Origin: Xenorhabdus japonica
Lineage (GTDB): Bacteria; Pseudomonadota; Gammaproteobacteria; Enterobacterales; Enterobacteriaceae
NCBI RefSeq assembly: GCF_900115195.1
Contig: NZ_FOVO01000016.1
Coordinates: 1-64,000, forward strand
Reading direction: 5' to 3'
Length of the DNA: 64,000 nt
The position numbers were made by a program, and so were the translations under genes. Shown here one piece after another: positions 7,662-16,212 of this stretch. The notes beneath the pieces were generated by a model. That model had not been told where the DNA came from, ran no database searches, and saw only the letters and a list, made by a program, of their open reading frames with translations. Positions within the stretch are counted from its first letter, which is position 1. The number at the start of each line of letters is the position of its first letter.

Positions 7662-8838
7662 TTTTCACCTCCACTGAGAGCGTTTTCAGCTTCGGTACAC
7701 TCAGTTCACTGAGAATGTCACCCAATGAAAAAGTCAGTGATACAATCTCGCTGAATTCACGGTGTATTTCGCGTCCCAAGCTGGAAAAAGAAAAACGCGA
7801 GTAGGGCCATGTTTTCTTCACCTGATAGTCGGTATTTTCCCGAAAGGCGCAGCGGATAAGGTTTCCAACATCGGTTTTCAATGTCACTATCTGCTCCTGA
7901 CTGTAGTTCGCCAGATTTTCCACAAACAGCGTGACCGACAAATTATGATGCGTTTCCGGCATCGGCAGGCACTGCATATCATCGCCGTGCCCATGATGCC
8001 CCTGATTGGAGATGTAATCGTTCACTGCCTCAATAAAAGGTTGGCTGATTACCCCCGAATCCAGCAACAGATACGCGTTGGCAGTTCCCGCACCACGGGG
8101 CGCATCATGCAGAAAGAAGATGCAATCAATACTTAAGCCCGCCACAGCCGCAATCATGCCCCGGTAAACTGCATCGGTATGATAGTTACCTACCAAGTTA
8201 TATTGGTTGCGGCAACGGTCGCGTAAATCATCGTCCGATTCCGCATCCGCACCGGGGGTTAACAGCCAGCCCTCTTCATTCTGTACCCGCGCAATACCGG
8301 ATACGGCCACGGGCAGGAGTCGGAAATAACCGGGGGCCAGATTAAATGCGCCGCCTGCGGCTTCTGCCCTCACAGGCAATAAGGCACTGGACACACCGTC
8401 AGCAATCACACCACTTTCCGTGGTGCTGACCCGGTAGATTTCGCCATTAATGCGCTCGGTCTGGATCACCGTTCCGGCGGGCACCGTCACGGCAGATGCC
8501 CCTGCTGCTTTATAAAAACGGATCACCCCCTGTGCAGCCGAAGCAGGCTTGCGTTTCAGGTTCACGCCCCAGGCAAACATATCCAGCCATGAACCGGATG
8601 CACTCGCCAGATACATATTCTTCAGCGTGACATTGATTAATGCCTCTTTCAGCCACAACACCGGGCGCGTGACAAGGGCGTTAATCAGCCGCCAGAACGG
8701 GGACATGCGCGAGGTATTGGTCACCAGCCCGGCTTCATCCACCACGTTGGCAAACGCTTTGCTGATGTCGGCTTCCGTGGTCGGCATCCCGCTGTCACGC
8801 AACACCTTTTCATAATCAAGGGTTGGCTTAGTGTCCAT
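7654..8838 (-). CDS. Baseplate J-like protein
   Basis: About 394 residues from the ATG at 8838 (MDTKPTLDYEKVLRDSG); an in-frame ATG three codons upstream is also possible. Features of the gpJ family are the central VKRKPASAAQGVIRFYKA-like beta region (residues 95-160) and the DDDLRDRCRNQYN motif near residue 205. gpJ forms the wedge that opens when the sheath contracts. The start overlaps the DUF2590-type gene. Confidence 0.85.
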   Translation of the reverse strand: MDTKPTLDYEKVLRDSGMPTTEADISKAFANVVDEAGLVTNTSRMSPFWRLINALVTRPVLWLKEALINVTLKNMYLASASGSWLDMFAWGVNLKRKPASAAQGVIRFYKAAGASAVTVPAGTVIQTERINGEIYRVSTTESGVIADGVSSALLPVRAEAAGGAFNLAPGYFRLLPVAVSGIARVQNEEGWLLTPGADAESDDDLRDRCRNQYNLVGNYHTDAVYRGMIAAVAGLSIDCIFFLHDAPRGAGTANAYLLLDSGVISQPFIEAVNDYISNQGHHGHGDDMQCLPMPETHHNLSVTLFVENLANYSQEQIVTLKTDVGNLIRCAFRENTDYQVKKTWPYSRFSFSSLGREIHREFSEIVSLTFSLGDILSELSVPKLKTLSVEVKNV

Positions 8839-9163
8839 GTCCCACACTCACGCTCAGTCGGCCAAAATCATAAGTTTCTGCCGTGATCCACAGCTTCGTT
8901 GGTGTTTCTTCATTAATGATGACCGTCCCCGGAATAATCCGCTCATCTTCCTCAACCAGAATTTCAATCTGGGTACGGATATCCGCCCGCAAGGTTGGGC
9001 TGCGCTCTGCCACCAGTTCCGTGGCAAGGCCGCTTTCCAAAATGGCATGAACACAATCCTGACCGACTGACACGCGGTTATGACAAAATTGCGGCTCATT
9101 GCCTGAGTTGAGCGTAAAATTACCGCCCGTGATCAATAAATCAATGTATTTCGGCTCATCCAT
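8828..9163 (-). CDS. DUF2590-type phage baseplate protein
   Basis: A 111-residue protein. I chose the ATG at 9163 (MDEPKYIDLLITGGNF) because ATGGATGA overlaps the tape-measure stop at 9156; a longer ORF adds 18 residues antisense-like to nothing recognisable. The body (GQDCVHAILESGLATELVAERSP and EDERIIPGTV) has the size, place and feel of the gp25-like/DUF2590 proteins of HP1-type phages, which occupy the gpW position in the baseplate. Confidence 0.72.
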   Translation of the reverse strand: MDEPKYIDLLITGGNFTLNSGNEPQFCHNRVSVGQDCVHAILESGLATELVAERSPTLRADIRTQIEILVEEDERIIPGTVIINEETPTKLWITAETYDFGRLSVSVGHGH

Positions 9164-11306
9164 AAGCCACCTGTTCCCATTCCGTGAGTTGTGCCGGTGT
9201 GACGTTACCCTTAACATTCAGCGTCACATTTTCAATCCGGCGGCTGTTATCCGTGATGGTCTGTGAATTCGTTGTCACCGCTTTCATCAGACCTTGCTTG
9301 CCAATGCCCTGCTTTTTCCCACCCGTTAATACGCCCTCGGTTTCGGGCGGCTGAATGGCTTTCACCGGCTGGATCATCGCTTGAGGTTGTCCCTGCAAAA
9401 TTCCGTTGGGCTGAGTCATTAATTTGGGATGATTTACGCCCATGCCCATATTGGGTATTGCCGCTCCTCCCATGACTTTGGGCTGTTCCTGCACCGGAGC
9501 CGCCGCTTTTCCGGTCGGTTCGGTGACCGTCTTCTCAATAGCTTGGGTTTCAATATTGATACCCGGAATGTAGTTCAGCTTGTCGATAATCCAGTTATAG
9601 GCGTCCCCGAACGACCCTTTCAGCCAGTCCCATAAGCCACTGAACAGATTGCTGACACTGTCCACCATGCCGGAAAACGTATCCGCCAGTGAAAAGTTGC
9701 TGAACCAGCTACAGAGGTTATCCCACGCTTCACCAATCCAGGCAAAGACTGCGCCGAAGATCCCGCCAACCCATTTCACACAGGCCGCGATAACCTTAAA
9801 CGCCGTGGTATTCATAATGGCGGCTTTAATGGCATCCCAGTGCTTAATCAGCAGATAAATGCCCACAGCCAGCAACGCAATCGCAGCAATAATCAGCAAG
9901 ACAGGCCAAGTCATAAAGCTGAATGAAATGCCCGCTAACATGGCCTGCATACGAACAGCCATCAGTGTATTACGTAATATTCTCAGTCCGACGTTCCATA
10001 CGGTAACAGCACCATTGCAAAGCCAGACTGCCGCCGTCCACAGTTTCATCACCAGCGTACAGGCGGACCAAATTCCCTTAAGGCCTAGCCAGATAAATTT
10101 GGTCACCCCCATCACGATATTGGCCGCAGCACCCGCTGCCGCGAATCCGATAATGCCTGCCGAAATATAACCAATCCAGCGCGCGATATTGGGAAACAAT
10201 TTCAACCAGCGCACCACTAGCTGGCTGGTATTCGCCATCCTGTTGACCAGCGAAGACACCGCAGGCAGCAGCGTTGAACCCACCGCAATGCGGATATTTT
10301 GCCAGATGACTTGCAGTCGTTCCCACGGGTTCGCCATCTGTTCGGCCATCTCCTGCGTGCGCTTCATACCATCATTCGCGCCCAGTGCCGTCATGTTCTT
10401 GCGCAGCACATCAACATTGCCGTAAAGCTGTTTGACCACCACGGCAGAATCCCCGAACGCGGCTTCAATTTCGGCTTGTGCTTTCAGGTTGCCTTCAATG
10501 CTTTTGCCGTATTTGGCCTGTAGTTTTTCCAGCATTTCCGGCATCGACAGCAATTTCCCGGAGGCGTTGGTAAAACTTAACCCCAGTTTCTTGCCGCTGG
10601 CTTCTGCATTGGTGATAAACGACTCATACGCGCCGCTGGCTTCACCGCCCAGCGCGCGGTTGAGTTCCCCCAAGACCGCCAACTGCTCATCAATGCCGAC
10701 GCCGAACTGGGTTCCGGCGGCGCGGGCCCCTTCCATCAGGTCAGCAATGTCGGTCATGGACGTGCCGAACGTTTTCGACATGATCACCGCCTTGCCTGCC
10801 AGTTCTTCGGCAAACTGGAGGTGACCCACCGCCTTGGCATGACTGGAAAATTGGGAAAACATTTTTCCCATGTAACTGGCGGTATCGCTGGCGCTGGATT
10901 TGAGGGCGGCGGCAGTGGTATTGGCAATATTCGTCATCTGGGGCAGGTCGCTGTGTGACAGCCCGTTCACGGCCTTGCTGATTTCAGCGGCCGACTGCAC
11001 AAACTCAATCGACGACTTGCCATACTGGGAACTGAACGTCATGGCATCGTTGGCGACTTTATCCATCACGCTGCTGTCAATGCCCTGCAATGAGGCGGAT
11101 TTCAGCGCCTCATCCATTTCAATGGCGGGGTCAAGAAAGCCCTTGATTGACCAGAATGACGCGGCCAACCCGGCACCGCCAATCGCCAGTTTGCCGAACG
11201 CATCCTGTGAAGACTGGGCGAACTCTGACACCGCCGCTTTCGCCCCTGCCAGCGGTTTTGTGATTTTATCAATCAGGCTTAAGGTAAAATCTAATTCCTG
11301 ACTCAT
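9156..11306 (-). CDS. Tail tape measure protein
   Basis: The 716-residue protein sets tail length. It has an N-terminal TP901/P2 gpT-type domain (residues 1-340, with the EMDEALKSASLQGIDSSVMDKVA segment), a hydrophobic block at about 365-500 with several predicted membrane helices, and a Gly/Pro-rich C-terminus. It is the longest gene of the morphogenesis operon and directly follows the E/E' chaperone, as in P2, HP1 and lambda. It is short for the family, implying a short tail. The ATG overlaps the E' stop (ATGAG). Confidence 0.9.
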   Translation of the reverse strand: MSQELDFTLSLIDKITKPLAGAKAAVSEFAQSSQDAFGKLAIGGAGLAASFWSIKGFLDPAIEMDEALKSASLQGIDSSVMDKVANDAMTFSSQYGKSSIEFVQSAAEISKAVNGLSHSDLPQMTNIANTTAAALKSSASDTASYMGKMFSQFSSHAKAVGHLQFAEELAGKAVIMSKTFGTSMTDIADLMEGARAAGTQFGVGIDEQLAVLGELNRALGGEASGAYESFITNAEASGKKLGLSFTNASGKLLSMPEMLEKLQAKYGKSIEGNLKAQAEIEAAFGDSAVVVKQLYGNVDVLRKNMTALGANDGMKRTQEMAEQMANPWERLQVIWQNIRIAVGSTLLPAVSSLVNRMANTSQLVVRWLKLFPNIARWIGYISAGIIGFAAAGAAANIVMGVTKFIWLGLKGIWSACTLVMKLWTAAVWLCNGAVTVWNVGLRILRNTLMAVRMQAMLAGISFSFMTWPVLLIIAAIALLAVGIYLLIKHWDAIKAAIMNTTAFKVIAACVKWVGGIFGAVFAWIGEAWDNLCSWFSNFSLADTFSGMVDSVSNLFSGLWDWLKGSFGDAYNWIIDKLNYIPGINIETQAIEKTVTEPTGKAAAPVQEQPKVMGGAAIPNMGMGVNHPKLMTQPNGILQGQPQAMIQPVKAIQPPETEGVLTGGKKQGIGKQGLMKAVTTNSQTITDNSRRIENVTLNVKGNVTPAQLTEWEQVAYG

Positions 11307-11763
11307 GGTTCACCCCTGAACGCCAGTGCAATGCCATTAGCCGTGGCAATGCGCGTATTTTCCCAATAACGATTATCTAACCAGATGGCACGGGCTAAAT
11401 TTTCCGTATTATCTTTTTCATGCGGTAAATAATGACGGCGTAATATTAAGACCTGTTCAAATAAACTATTCTCAATGGCCTTAACCCGTGCATTCAGTTT
11501 TTTATTTCGATATCCAGTTTCGGCGCATATTCGGCATTCACCCGTTCCACAATCTGCATCGCTGCACCGGGGATTTGCAGGAATTCGTCCAGCGCGGCTT
11601 TTGAGGCAGGCTGCACAATGCGGCGCAGGTAAGTGACAATCGGCACAATCTTATTGTCCATTGCCATGTCATTAATCATGCTGTTATAGGCAATGATATT
11701 CGGTTCAAAATGAATTTCAGTTTCGCCGATAATTAAGGTAATGATTTTATTTTCTTTGCTCAT
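11303..11763 (-). CDS. Tail assembly chaperone E-E' fusion by -1 frameshift
   Basis: The heptamer A AAA AAC (11503-11497) is in the correct phase for a -1 slip just before the E stop codon (11496-11494). After the slip the frame stays open for about 64 codons (KKLNARVKAIENSLFEQ... to ...ALAFRGEP) and ends at a TGA (11305-11303) overlapping the tape-measure ATG. The extension is rich in charged and aromatic residues, like P2 E' and lambda T, which bind the tape measure. Conservation of an open -1 frame across the whole gap is strong evidence. Efficiency cannot be judged. Confidence 0.8.
11494..11763 (-). CDS. Tail assembly chaperone E (zero-frame product)
   Basis: An 89-residue acidic-basic protein (MSKENKIITLIIGETEIHFEP) directly upstream of the tape-measure gene, the normal place of P2 gpE/lambda gpG. 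These chaperones hold the tape measure during tube polymerisation. The ATG overlaps the Rz1-like stop at 11747. The last codons, ATA AAA AAC TGA, contain the A AAA AAC heptamer that lets some ribosomes shift into the E' frame. Confidence 0.8.
   Translation of the reverse strand: MSKENKIITLIIGETEIHFEPNIIAYNSMINDMAMDNKIVPIVTYLRRIVQPASKAALDEFLQIPGAAMQIVERVNAEYAPKLDIEIKN
11497..11503 (-). promoter_or_regulatory. Slippery heptamer A AAA AAC for -1 frameshift
   Basis: It fits X XXY YYZ in the zero frame (ATA AAA AAC TGA). A AAA AAC is a classical slippery sequence, although bacteria often prefer A AAA AAG. Confidence 0.75.
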
Positions 11764-12049
11764 GAATGAATTCCTTTCTTTTATTAATTTCGTCCACTAA
11801 TTGATTATGCCTTGCGGCACAGTTGCCATATAAGGCGGAATAATCGATTAAGATATTGGCTAAATTATTTCCGGTCGTTCCGGTTAATTTCGGTAATATT
11901 GCCTGACATTTTTTCAGCAGGTTTTCCTGATAAGGTTCGCCCGATGGTGTCGGCGGTGTCGTTGTACAGCCGGACAAACTCAGGGCTAACGCACACAGCA
12001 GTAAAAACAGGCTTGACCACTTCAGTACGAATCTCTCGCGGGGCGGCAT
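11747..12049 (-). CDS. Rz1-like outer-membrane spanin lipoprotein (LysC type)
   Basis: A 100-residue protein largely nested in another frame of the Rz-like gene. It has a signal sequence and lipobox (LLLCALALSLSGC, Cys at about 28), then a proline-rich start to the mature part (TTTPPTPSGEP). Rz1-type spanins sit in the outer membrane and with Rz fuse the two membranes in the last step of lysis. Nested Rz/Rz1 genes are typical of P2 (lysB/lysC). Confidence 0.8.
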   Translation of the reverse strand: MPPRERFVLKWSSLFLLLCALALSLSGCTTTPPTPSGEPYQENLLKKCQAILPKLTGTTGNNLANILIDYSALYGNCAARHNQLVDEINKRKEFIHEQRK

Positions 12050-12257
12050 TGGCGATCCCCTCCAGTTTATCTTCTAATTGCCGGGCGGAGGCGCTGGAAA
12101 TGGCTTGCAACTCCTGTCGCATGGCCTCTTTTGCGCTTGCTGCTGCCCGTGTGATGTTCAGCTCGATGCTGTCACGGTAATAGTGATTGACGCGCCAGCC
12201 CGCACCGAACGCCAACGCCACCACAACAACATAGAGCGTCCGGGCATTGGACATCAT
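11865..12257 (-). CDS. Rz-like inner-membrane spanin (LysB type)
   Basis: A 130-residue protein with an N-terminal membrane anchor (TLYVVVVALAFGAGW, residues 6-20), then a long amphipathic helix (residues 30-75), as expected for an i-spanin spanning the periplasm. It overlaps the endopeptidase stop (ATGATG) and contains the Rz1-like gene in a different frame. Confidence 0.78.
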   Translation of the reverse strand: MMSNARTLYVVVVALAFGAGWRVNHYYRDSIELNITRAAASAKEAMRQELQAISSASARQLEDKLEGIANAAPREIRTEVVKPVFTAVCVSPEFVRLYNDTADTIGRTLSGKPAEKMSGNITEINRNDRK

Positions 12258-12592
12258 TTCACCCCGTTATGTGAGAGCGAGAAATGATTGCCATCGGGAC
12301 GGGAAAAGCGCCCGCCCCATGTACCGCCCAGCGACTCCCAATGTTCCCCCAGTGGCAGGTACGCGTCACTGCGGGTCTGATACTCGCCCTGAATAAACAG
12401 GTTGAGATCAACCGCCAGGCGCAGCGTATGCAGACTGTTGGCAATCCCCGTGCCTTTCCGGGCATTCAGTTTCGCCTGCTCCGGGGCGCGGTGCGCCTCA
12501 CCCAACGTCACACGGTAGCCGCGTTCGTCCGCTCATAAGATCAACTGGGCAACCAATACCGCAAATAATTGCTGTTTTTCACTCAGTGTCAT
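12254..12592 (-). pseudogene. Phage endolysin, M15-type peptidase, with internal TGA
   Basis: Reading from ATG 12592-12590 gives MTLSEKQQLFAVLVAQLIL, then TGA at 12535-12533, then ADERGYRVTLGEAHRAPEQAK and the rest of an M15 D-Ala/L-Ala-D-Glu peptidase. The zinc-site residues are visible (SLHTLRLAVDLNLF; GRFSRPDGNHFSLSH). Relatives have Trp at the TGA position, so TGG to TGA is the likely change. The ATG overlaps the holin stop (ATGA), confirming the original start. A downstream in-frame GTG or ATG could still give a protein lacking about 30 residues, so full loss of activity is not certain. A sequencing error is possible. Confidence 0.78.
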
Positions 12593-12882
12593 TGCTTTAA
12601 CTTCCCTGTCAGCAATGCGCTGCCGCGCTTACGTAACCAGACCTCAATTAACTGATATCCGGCAATCCCTAATGCGCTGCCAATCCCCGTAACCGCAACT
12701 GGGCTGATGCCCGGCCACCAAATCAGCAATGCACCTGCCATCACTGACACTGCTGAACCGAGAATAATACGACCGATAAACAGCCGTAAGGTGATCGGTT
12801 CATTGCCGGTCAGCATCTTGCCTAACGCAATCAGTGCCCCCAATAGCACGAGCGTCACAAACGTTTTTTCATGCTCTTCCAT
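12589..12882 (-). CDS. Phage holin
   Basis: A 97-residue protein with three hydrophobic helices at about 8-22, 38-57 and 60-80, and a basic C-terminus (LRKRGSALLTGKLK), fitting a class I holin. It heads the lysis cassette holin, endopeptidase, Rz, Rz1. Its stop overlaps the endopeptidase ATG. Confidence 0.75.
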   Translation of the reverse strand: MEEHEKTFVTLVLLGALIALGKMLTGNEPITLRLFIGRIILGSAVSVMAGALLIWWPGISPVAVTGIGSALGIAGYQLIEVWLRKRGSALLTGKLKQ

Positions 12883-12894
12883 GAGTGCCTATCC

Positions 12895-13350
12895 TTACCC
12901 TATCAGGCTTTGTGTCAGTTCCGCTTCCAGATAGGGAATGCCATTGATGCGCACAAAGTCCGGGCTGGTCACCACAAATTTCACCTTATGTGTCATGACA
13001 CTGCCACCTTTCGGGTCAACGTCCAGAATGTCGCTGACAATCAGCTTGCAGCCGTAAGCCTCCACCTTGATTTCTTCGTTCCCGGCTTTGGCGTACCACA
13101 TCAGGTCAACGGGCTGAATACCCCGCCATGACCCGGCTGAACGCGCTTTGGCGGTGACAATTTCCAGATATTTGGTACTGAGTTCAATCTCACCCTCCGC
13201 CGCCACATCCCCGGCGATATAGCCATCCGGTACGCCCTGCGTCTGGGCAGCGGCGGTGTTATCGGTAATGGACAGATTGACCTTTTCGGCATGCACCAGA
13301 TCCCCGTCCATATTAAAATCGACCGACTGGCCTGAAATACGTTGGCTCAT
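12895..13350 (-). CDS. Tail tube protein (DUF2597 type)
   Basis: A 151-residue protein (MSQRISGQSVDFNMDGD) directly after the sheath gene, with its ATG overlapping the sheath stop. Size, beta-rich pattern (VSDILDVDPKGGSVMTHKVKFVVTS) and place match the DUF2597 tube proteins of HP1/K139-type phages, the functional counterpart of P2 gpFII. Confidence 0.8.
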   Translation of the reverse strand: MSQRISGQSVDFNMDGDLVHAEKVNLSITDNTAAAQTQGVPDGYIAGDVAAEGEIELSTKYLEIVTAKARSAGSWRGIQPVDLMWYAKAGNEEIKVEAYGCKLIVSDILDVDPKGGSVMTHKVKFVVTSPDFVRINGIPYLEAELTQSLIG

Positions 13351-14468
13351 GCGCTTTTCTCCAGACTGCTATCCAGCAACAGGCTCACTGAAATGCCTTT
13401 CGGACATTCATAGGTGCGGATAGTGATATAAATTTCCACCGTGTTTTTATTACGCCATGTGATGGTGACATCGCCATCTTTCGGCGACTTCACTTCCCCC
13501 GGAAACGTCACGCCGTTAATCTCGGTACTGCGTGACATTTCACGCAAGGTGCGGGCAAAGTAAGCCTGATGGGTGGCGGTGCTGCCCGGCGTGCTGTTCA
13601 GGCTGCGGTCGGCAATTTTGGCAATCGCCTGCAAGCGCACCCGGCGGGCCACTTTATCAACCACCCGCAGATTTTCGATGCTTTGGTAATCGCCGCCTTC
13701 CACATCCAGTGTACGGCCATCTGACCAGTACAGGCCGTCATAATCGGGATACCACATCGGCACGCTGAAACGCAGTTTTTCCAGTGCCTGCAAGGTTGCC
13801 AGATCAATCGGCAGGCCTGTGCCATCCTTCGGGAAGTCACTGGCCCCCAAATCCATCAACGCCCCGGTCTGTACCCGTGCGGGGCTGTCGGCCACCGTGA
13901 CGGCACGATTGCACAAGCGCCCGGCCAGTACACCTGCCTCATTGCCCCACAGACACGGCACCAATTGCACCGAGGGCACAGCTTCCCCTTTTTGCAGTTC
14001 CGCCAGACGGGTGACGTAATCCGCCCACGGCTCTTTAGACTGGGGGCCATCCACCGACAGGATCGCCCACTGCCAGCGGCCAAACTTGGCAATGGTGTTC
14101 GCCCGCAAGGTTTGTGCGGCCTTAATCACCTCTTTGGTCGCACCGCGGGTCAGCACGTAACCTTCAACACTGGCGACGGTCTGTGCCGCAATGACCGCAT
14201 CCACGAACGCCCGTTCATCAGACAGTTCCGGCAATACATGCACATAGCCCGACCAGTTTTGCCCGGCATTGGCCATCGCCGCCCGTACCTGACGCTTGAG
14301 AGCCGTGCTTGCCGTGCCCAATACGGCATCAAAGTCCGTCTGGGTATTCACAGAAATGGTTTTGCCTGTGTTGGTTTTGCCTGTCCCCACGAACAGCAAT
14401 ACCCGTTCAATCTCCTTGGTTTCGCCTTGCAGTTGGTTAATCTGGTTAACCTGAACATGTGGCCACAT
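13347..14468 (-). CDS. Tail sheath protein (DUF2586 type)
   Basis: A 373-residue protein opening MWPHVQVNQINQLQGETKEIERVLLFVG, the typical start of DUF2586 contractile sheath proteins of HP1/K139-like phages. The C-terminal part (YFARTLREMSRSTEINGVTFPG, then TWRNKNTVEIYITIRTYECPK) forms the domain that meshes with neighbouring subunits. With the tube it makes the contractile organelle that would also power an R-type bacteriocin. Confidence 0.85.
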   Translation of the reverse strand: MWPHVQVNQINQLQGETKEIERVLLFVGTGKTNTGKTISVNTQTDFDAVLGTASTALKRQVRAAMANAGQNWSGYVHVLPELSDERAFVDAVIAAQTVASVEGYVLTRGATKEVIKAAQTLRANTIAKFGRWQWAILSVDGPQSKEPWADYVTRLAELQKGEAVPSVQLVPCLWGNEAGVLAGRLCNRAVTVADSPARVQTGALMDLGASDFPKDGTGLPIDLATLQALEKLRFSVPMWYPDYDGLYWSDGRTLDVEGGDYQSIENLRVVDKVARRVRLQAIAKIADRSLNSTPGSTATHQAYFARTLREMSRSTEINGVTFPGEVKSPKDGDVTITWRNKNTVEIYITIRTYECPKGISVSLLLDSSLEKSA

Positions 14469-14491
14469 AATGTCATCCTTTATTGAGGCGC

Positions 14492-15166
14492 TTACCCTGC
14501 GCCATATCCAATCCCTTGTAGCTGGCGAGCCAGCGCTTTGCTGAACTCGTCATCATTCATGCCTAAGAATGCACGGGCAGGCACATCCACTGTCCATGCG
14601 CTTTTGGCTGTTTCACCGCTCAGTTCGCGGATCAACGTCCCGGCCTGAATAAACGTCATATTGGCGGTCATTTCTTTTACCGGCGGTTTACGCCAGCGCT
14701 TGCCCTTTTTGACCTGATAGCCCAAATCACGCAGCTTTTTAGCCTGTTTAATGGTTGCCATCCGTTCACGGTCAACGGTCTTTTTCACCTGCTGCCGACT
14801 GACCTGAAAGCGCATCCCTTGCTGCTGAGCATACCCGACAACCCCGGCAGGGACTGGCTGATTGCCATTGCGGTAATGTCCGCCTTGCAGATAAACCCGT
14901 ACCGCATCAATGTCGGGCATTTCCCGGATATGCAGCAGCTTCGGCATATTCCTGAGCATCTTCTTACGATACGAGCTTTTTCTGACTGGCCAGCTTTCTC
15001 CCTCCGGCGAGCGCTGATTGCGTACATTGCGTTTTGCTGCATCAATCAACCCATATTTTGCGATACGCCATAACAGGCGCTGCCGTTTCTTTTCCGGTAA
15101 CTCAAGGTTGCTTAATGCGTCTTGCAGTTCCTTAAGCTGGTTGCTATTTAACTGGCCGTGGATCAT
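14492..15166 (-). CDS. Phage virion morphogenesis/tail completion protein (gpS type)
   Basis: The ATG at 15166 (MIHGQLNSNQLKELQ) overlaps the upstream stop (ATGA); the longer ORF from 15235 adds an unlikely Cys/Arg-rich leader. The 224-residue basic protein contains the RQRLLWRIAKYGLIDAAKRNVRNQRSPEG segment seen in the gpS/'virion morphogenesis' family, needed to finish the tail before head joining. Confidence 0.8.
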   Translation of the reverse strand: MIHGQLNSNQLKELQDALSNLELPEKKRQRLLWRIAKYGLIDAAKRNVRNQRSPEGESWPVRKSSYRKKMLRNMPKLLHIREMPDIDAVRVYLQGGHYRNGNQPVPAGVVGYAQQQGMRFQVSRQQVKKTVDRERMATIKQAKKLRDLGYQVKKGKRWRKPPVKEMTANMTFIQAGTLIRELSGETAKSAWTVDVPARAFLGMNDDEFSKALARQLQGIGYGAG

Positions 15167-15663
15167 GCCGGGCGTTTCCCAATCTGGGCGCCTGTCTCGT
15201 CCACACTGTGCACCGCACCTTGTTCCGCGAACCACACTTCGGTATCAGCCAGTGACCAGCGCCTGCCATCAAACGGGATCATGCCCTTGGGGTCTTCGCG
15301 TATCACGACAGGCTCTGCCAATGATAACGACACCAACACCACCGCCGTATCGCCATCCACTTCCACCGTCAGTGAGGGCCGTTCCTGCTCGACATTGGCA
15401 TCATTAAAACCGTCACCCTGTCCGGTCAGCCAGCTATCAATCAGCAGCGGAATATTGCGCGGATCACAGTCCCGATAGGGGAAGCGCCCCCACGCAATCA
15501 CCGCCTCATATTGCTGGACAAACATCTGGTATTGCCCCAGCCCTAAATCCCGTTGTGCCGGAATAAAGCGGATTTCGTCCATTTCACTGGTAAATTCGGT
15601 TTCACAAATCCGTTTTGGCAGATTTTCCCGCAAGAATGCGGTTAGTTGCTGTAATTTGCTCAT
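15163..15663 (-). CDS. Phage tail completion protein (gpR type)
   Basis: A 166-residue protein (MSKLQQLTAFLRENLP) between head completion and gpS, the position of P2 gpR. The segment VQQYEAVIAWGRFPYRDCDPRNIPLLIDSWL matches the family's conserved core in feel. It overlaps both neighbours by one codon. Confidence 0.78.
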   Translation of the reverse strand: MSKLQQLTAFLRENLPKRICETEFTSEMDEIRFIPAQRDLGLGQYQMFVQQYEAVIAWGRFPYRDCDPRNIPLLIDSWLTGQGDGFNDANVEQERPSLTVEVDGDTAVVLVSLSLAEPVVIREDPKGMIPFDGRRWSLADTEVWFAEQGAVHSVDETGAQIGKRPA

Positions 15664-16112
15664 ATCAAACGTACCGTTGTGCGTCCTTTCCCTTTCATGT
15701 TGCGCAGTGTTACCGCTGATTCAGCCAGCAGGCGTTTTTGCACGTCGGGGCTTTCCTGCCCCGGATTGGGGGCACGGCTGACTAATGAGGTGTATTCCCC
15801 CATCAAATCGGCTTTTGCCCGGGCATACACGGCTCTTTTATACTGGCTGACCAGTGCGTTGCTGCCGTTAATCGAGATACCCGGCACAGCCGCAGCAGCC
15901 TGATAACCTTTGGCCTGTAAACGGGATTTCAGGTGCTGTAAATCAAGATTAATCTCGGCCACGGTCGCCAGCAGCGCATTGGCGAGCATGTCGTTATCCA
16001 AATCCGCAGGCAGCTTGCGATTGACCTGAAATTCCCGCAGGTTCAAATCCGGCCAAAAGCCGTCATTGGTCAGGGGTGCGTCCCGGTAATCCACGGTATT
16101 GCCATTAAACAT
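15660..16112 (-). CDS. Head completion/stabilisation protein (gpL type)
   Basis: A 150-residue protein (MFNGNTVDYRDAPLTNDGFWPDLNL) in the gpL slot after the small terminase. The helical pattern (ANALLATVAEINLDLQHLKSRLQAKGY) and the RAVYARAKADLMGEYTS segment are characteristic. In P2 it forms the head-tail connector below the portal. Confidence 0.82.
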   Translation of the reverse strand: MFNGNTVDYRDAPLTNDGFWPDLNLREFQVNRKLPADLDNDMLANALLATVAEINLDLQHLKSRLQAKGYQAAAAVPGISINGSNALVSQYKRAVYARAKADLMGEYTSLVSRAPNPGQESPDVQKRLLAESAVTLRNMKGKGRTTVRLI

Positions 16113-16212
16113 GGTGCGTTCCTCCCTGAAGAAAAAGCGGGCTGTCCGGTTTCCACGGCCAAATGCCTGATGGCTTTGCCTCCACCGCGCCCGCTCCGGC
16201 TTGCGGTAGTCG

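Noticed and set aside
12533-12535. TGA in the endolysin read as selenocysteine
   Set aside because: Position corresponds to a structural Trp, no SECIS-like hairpin is evident after it, and the family is not a selenoprotein.
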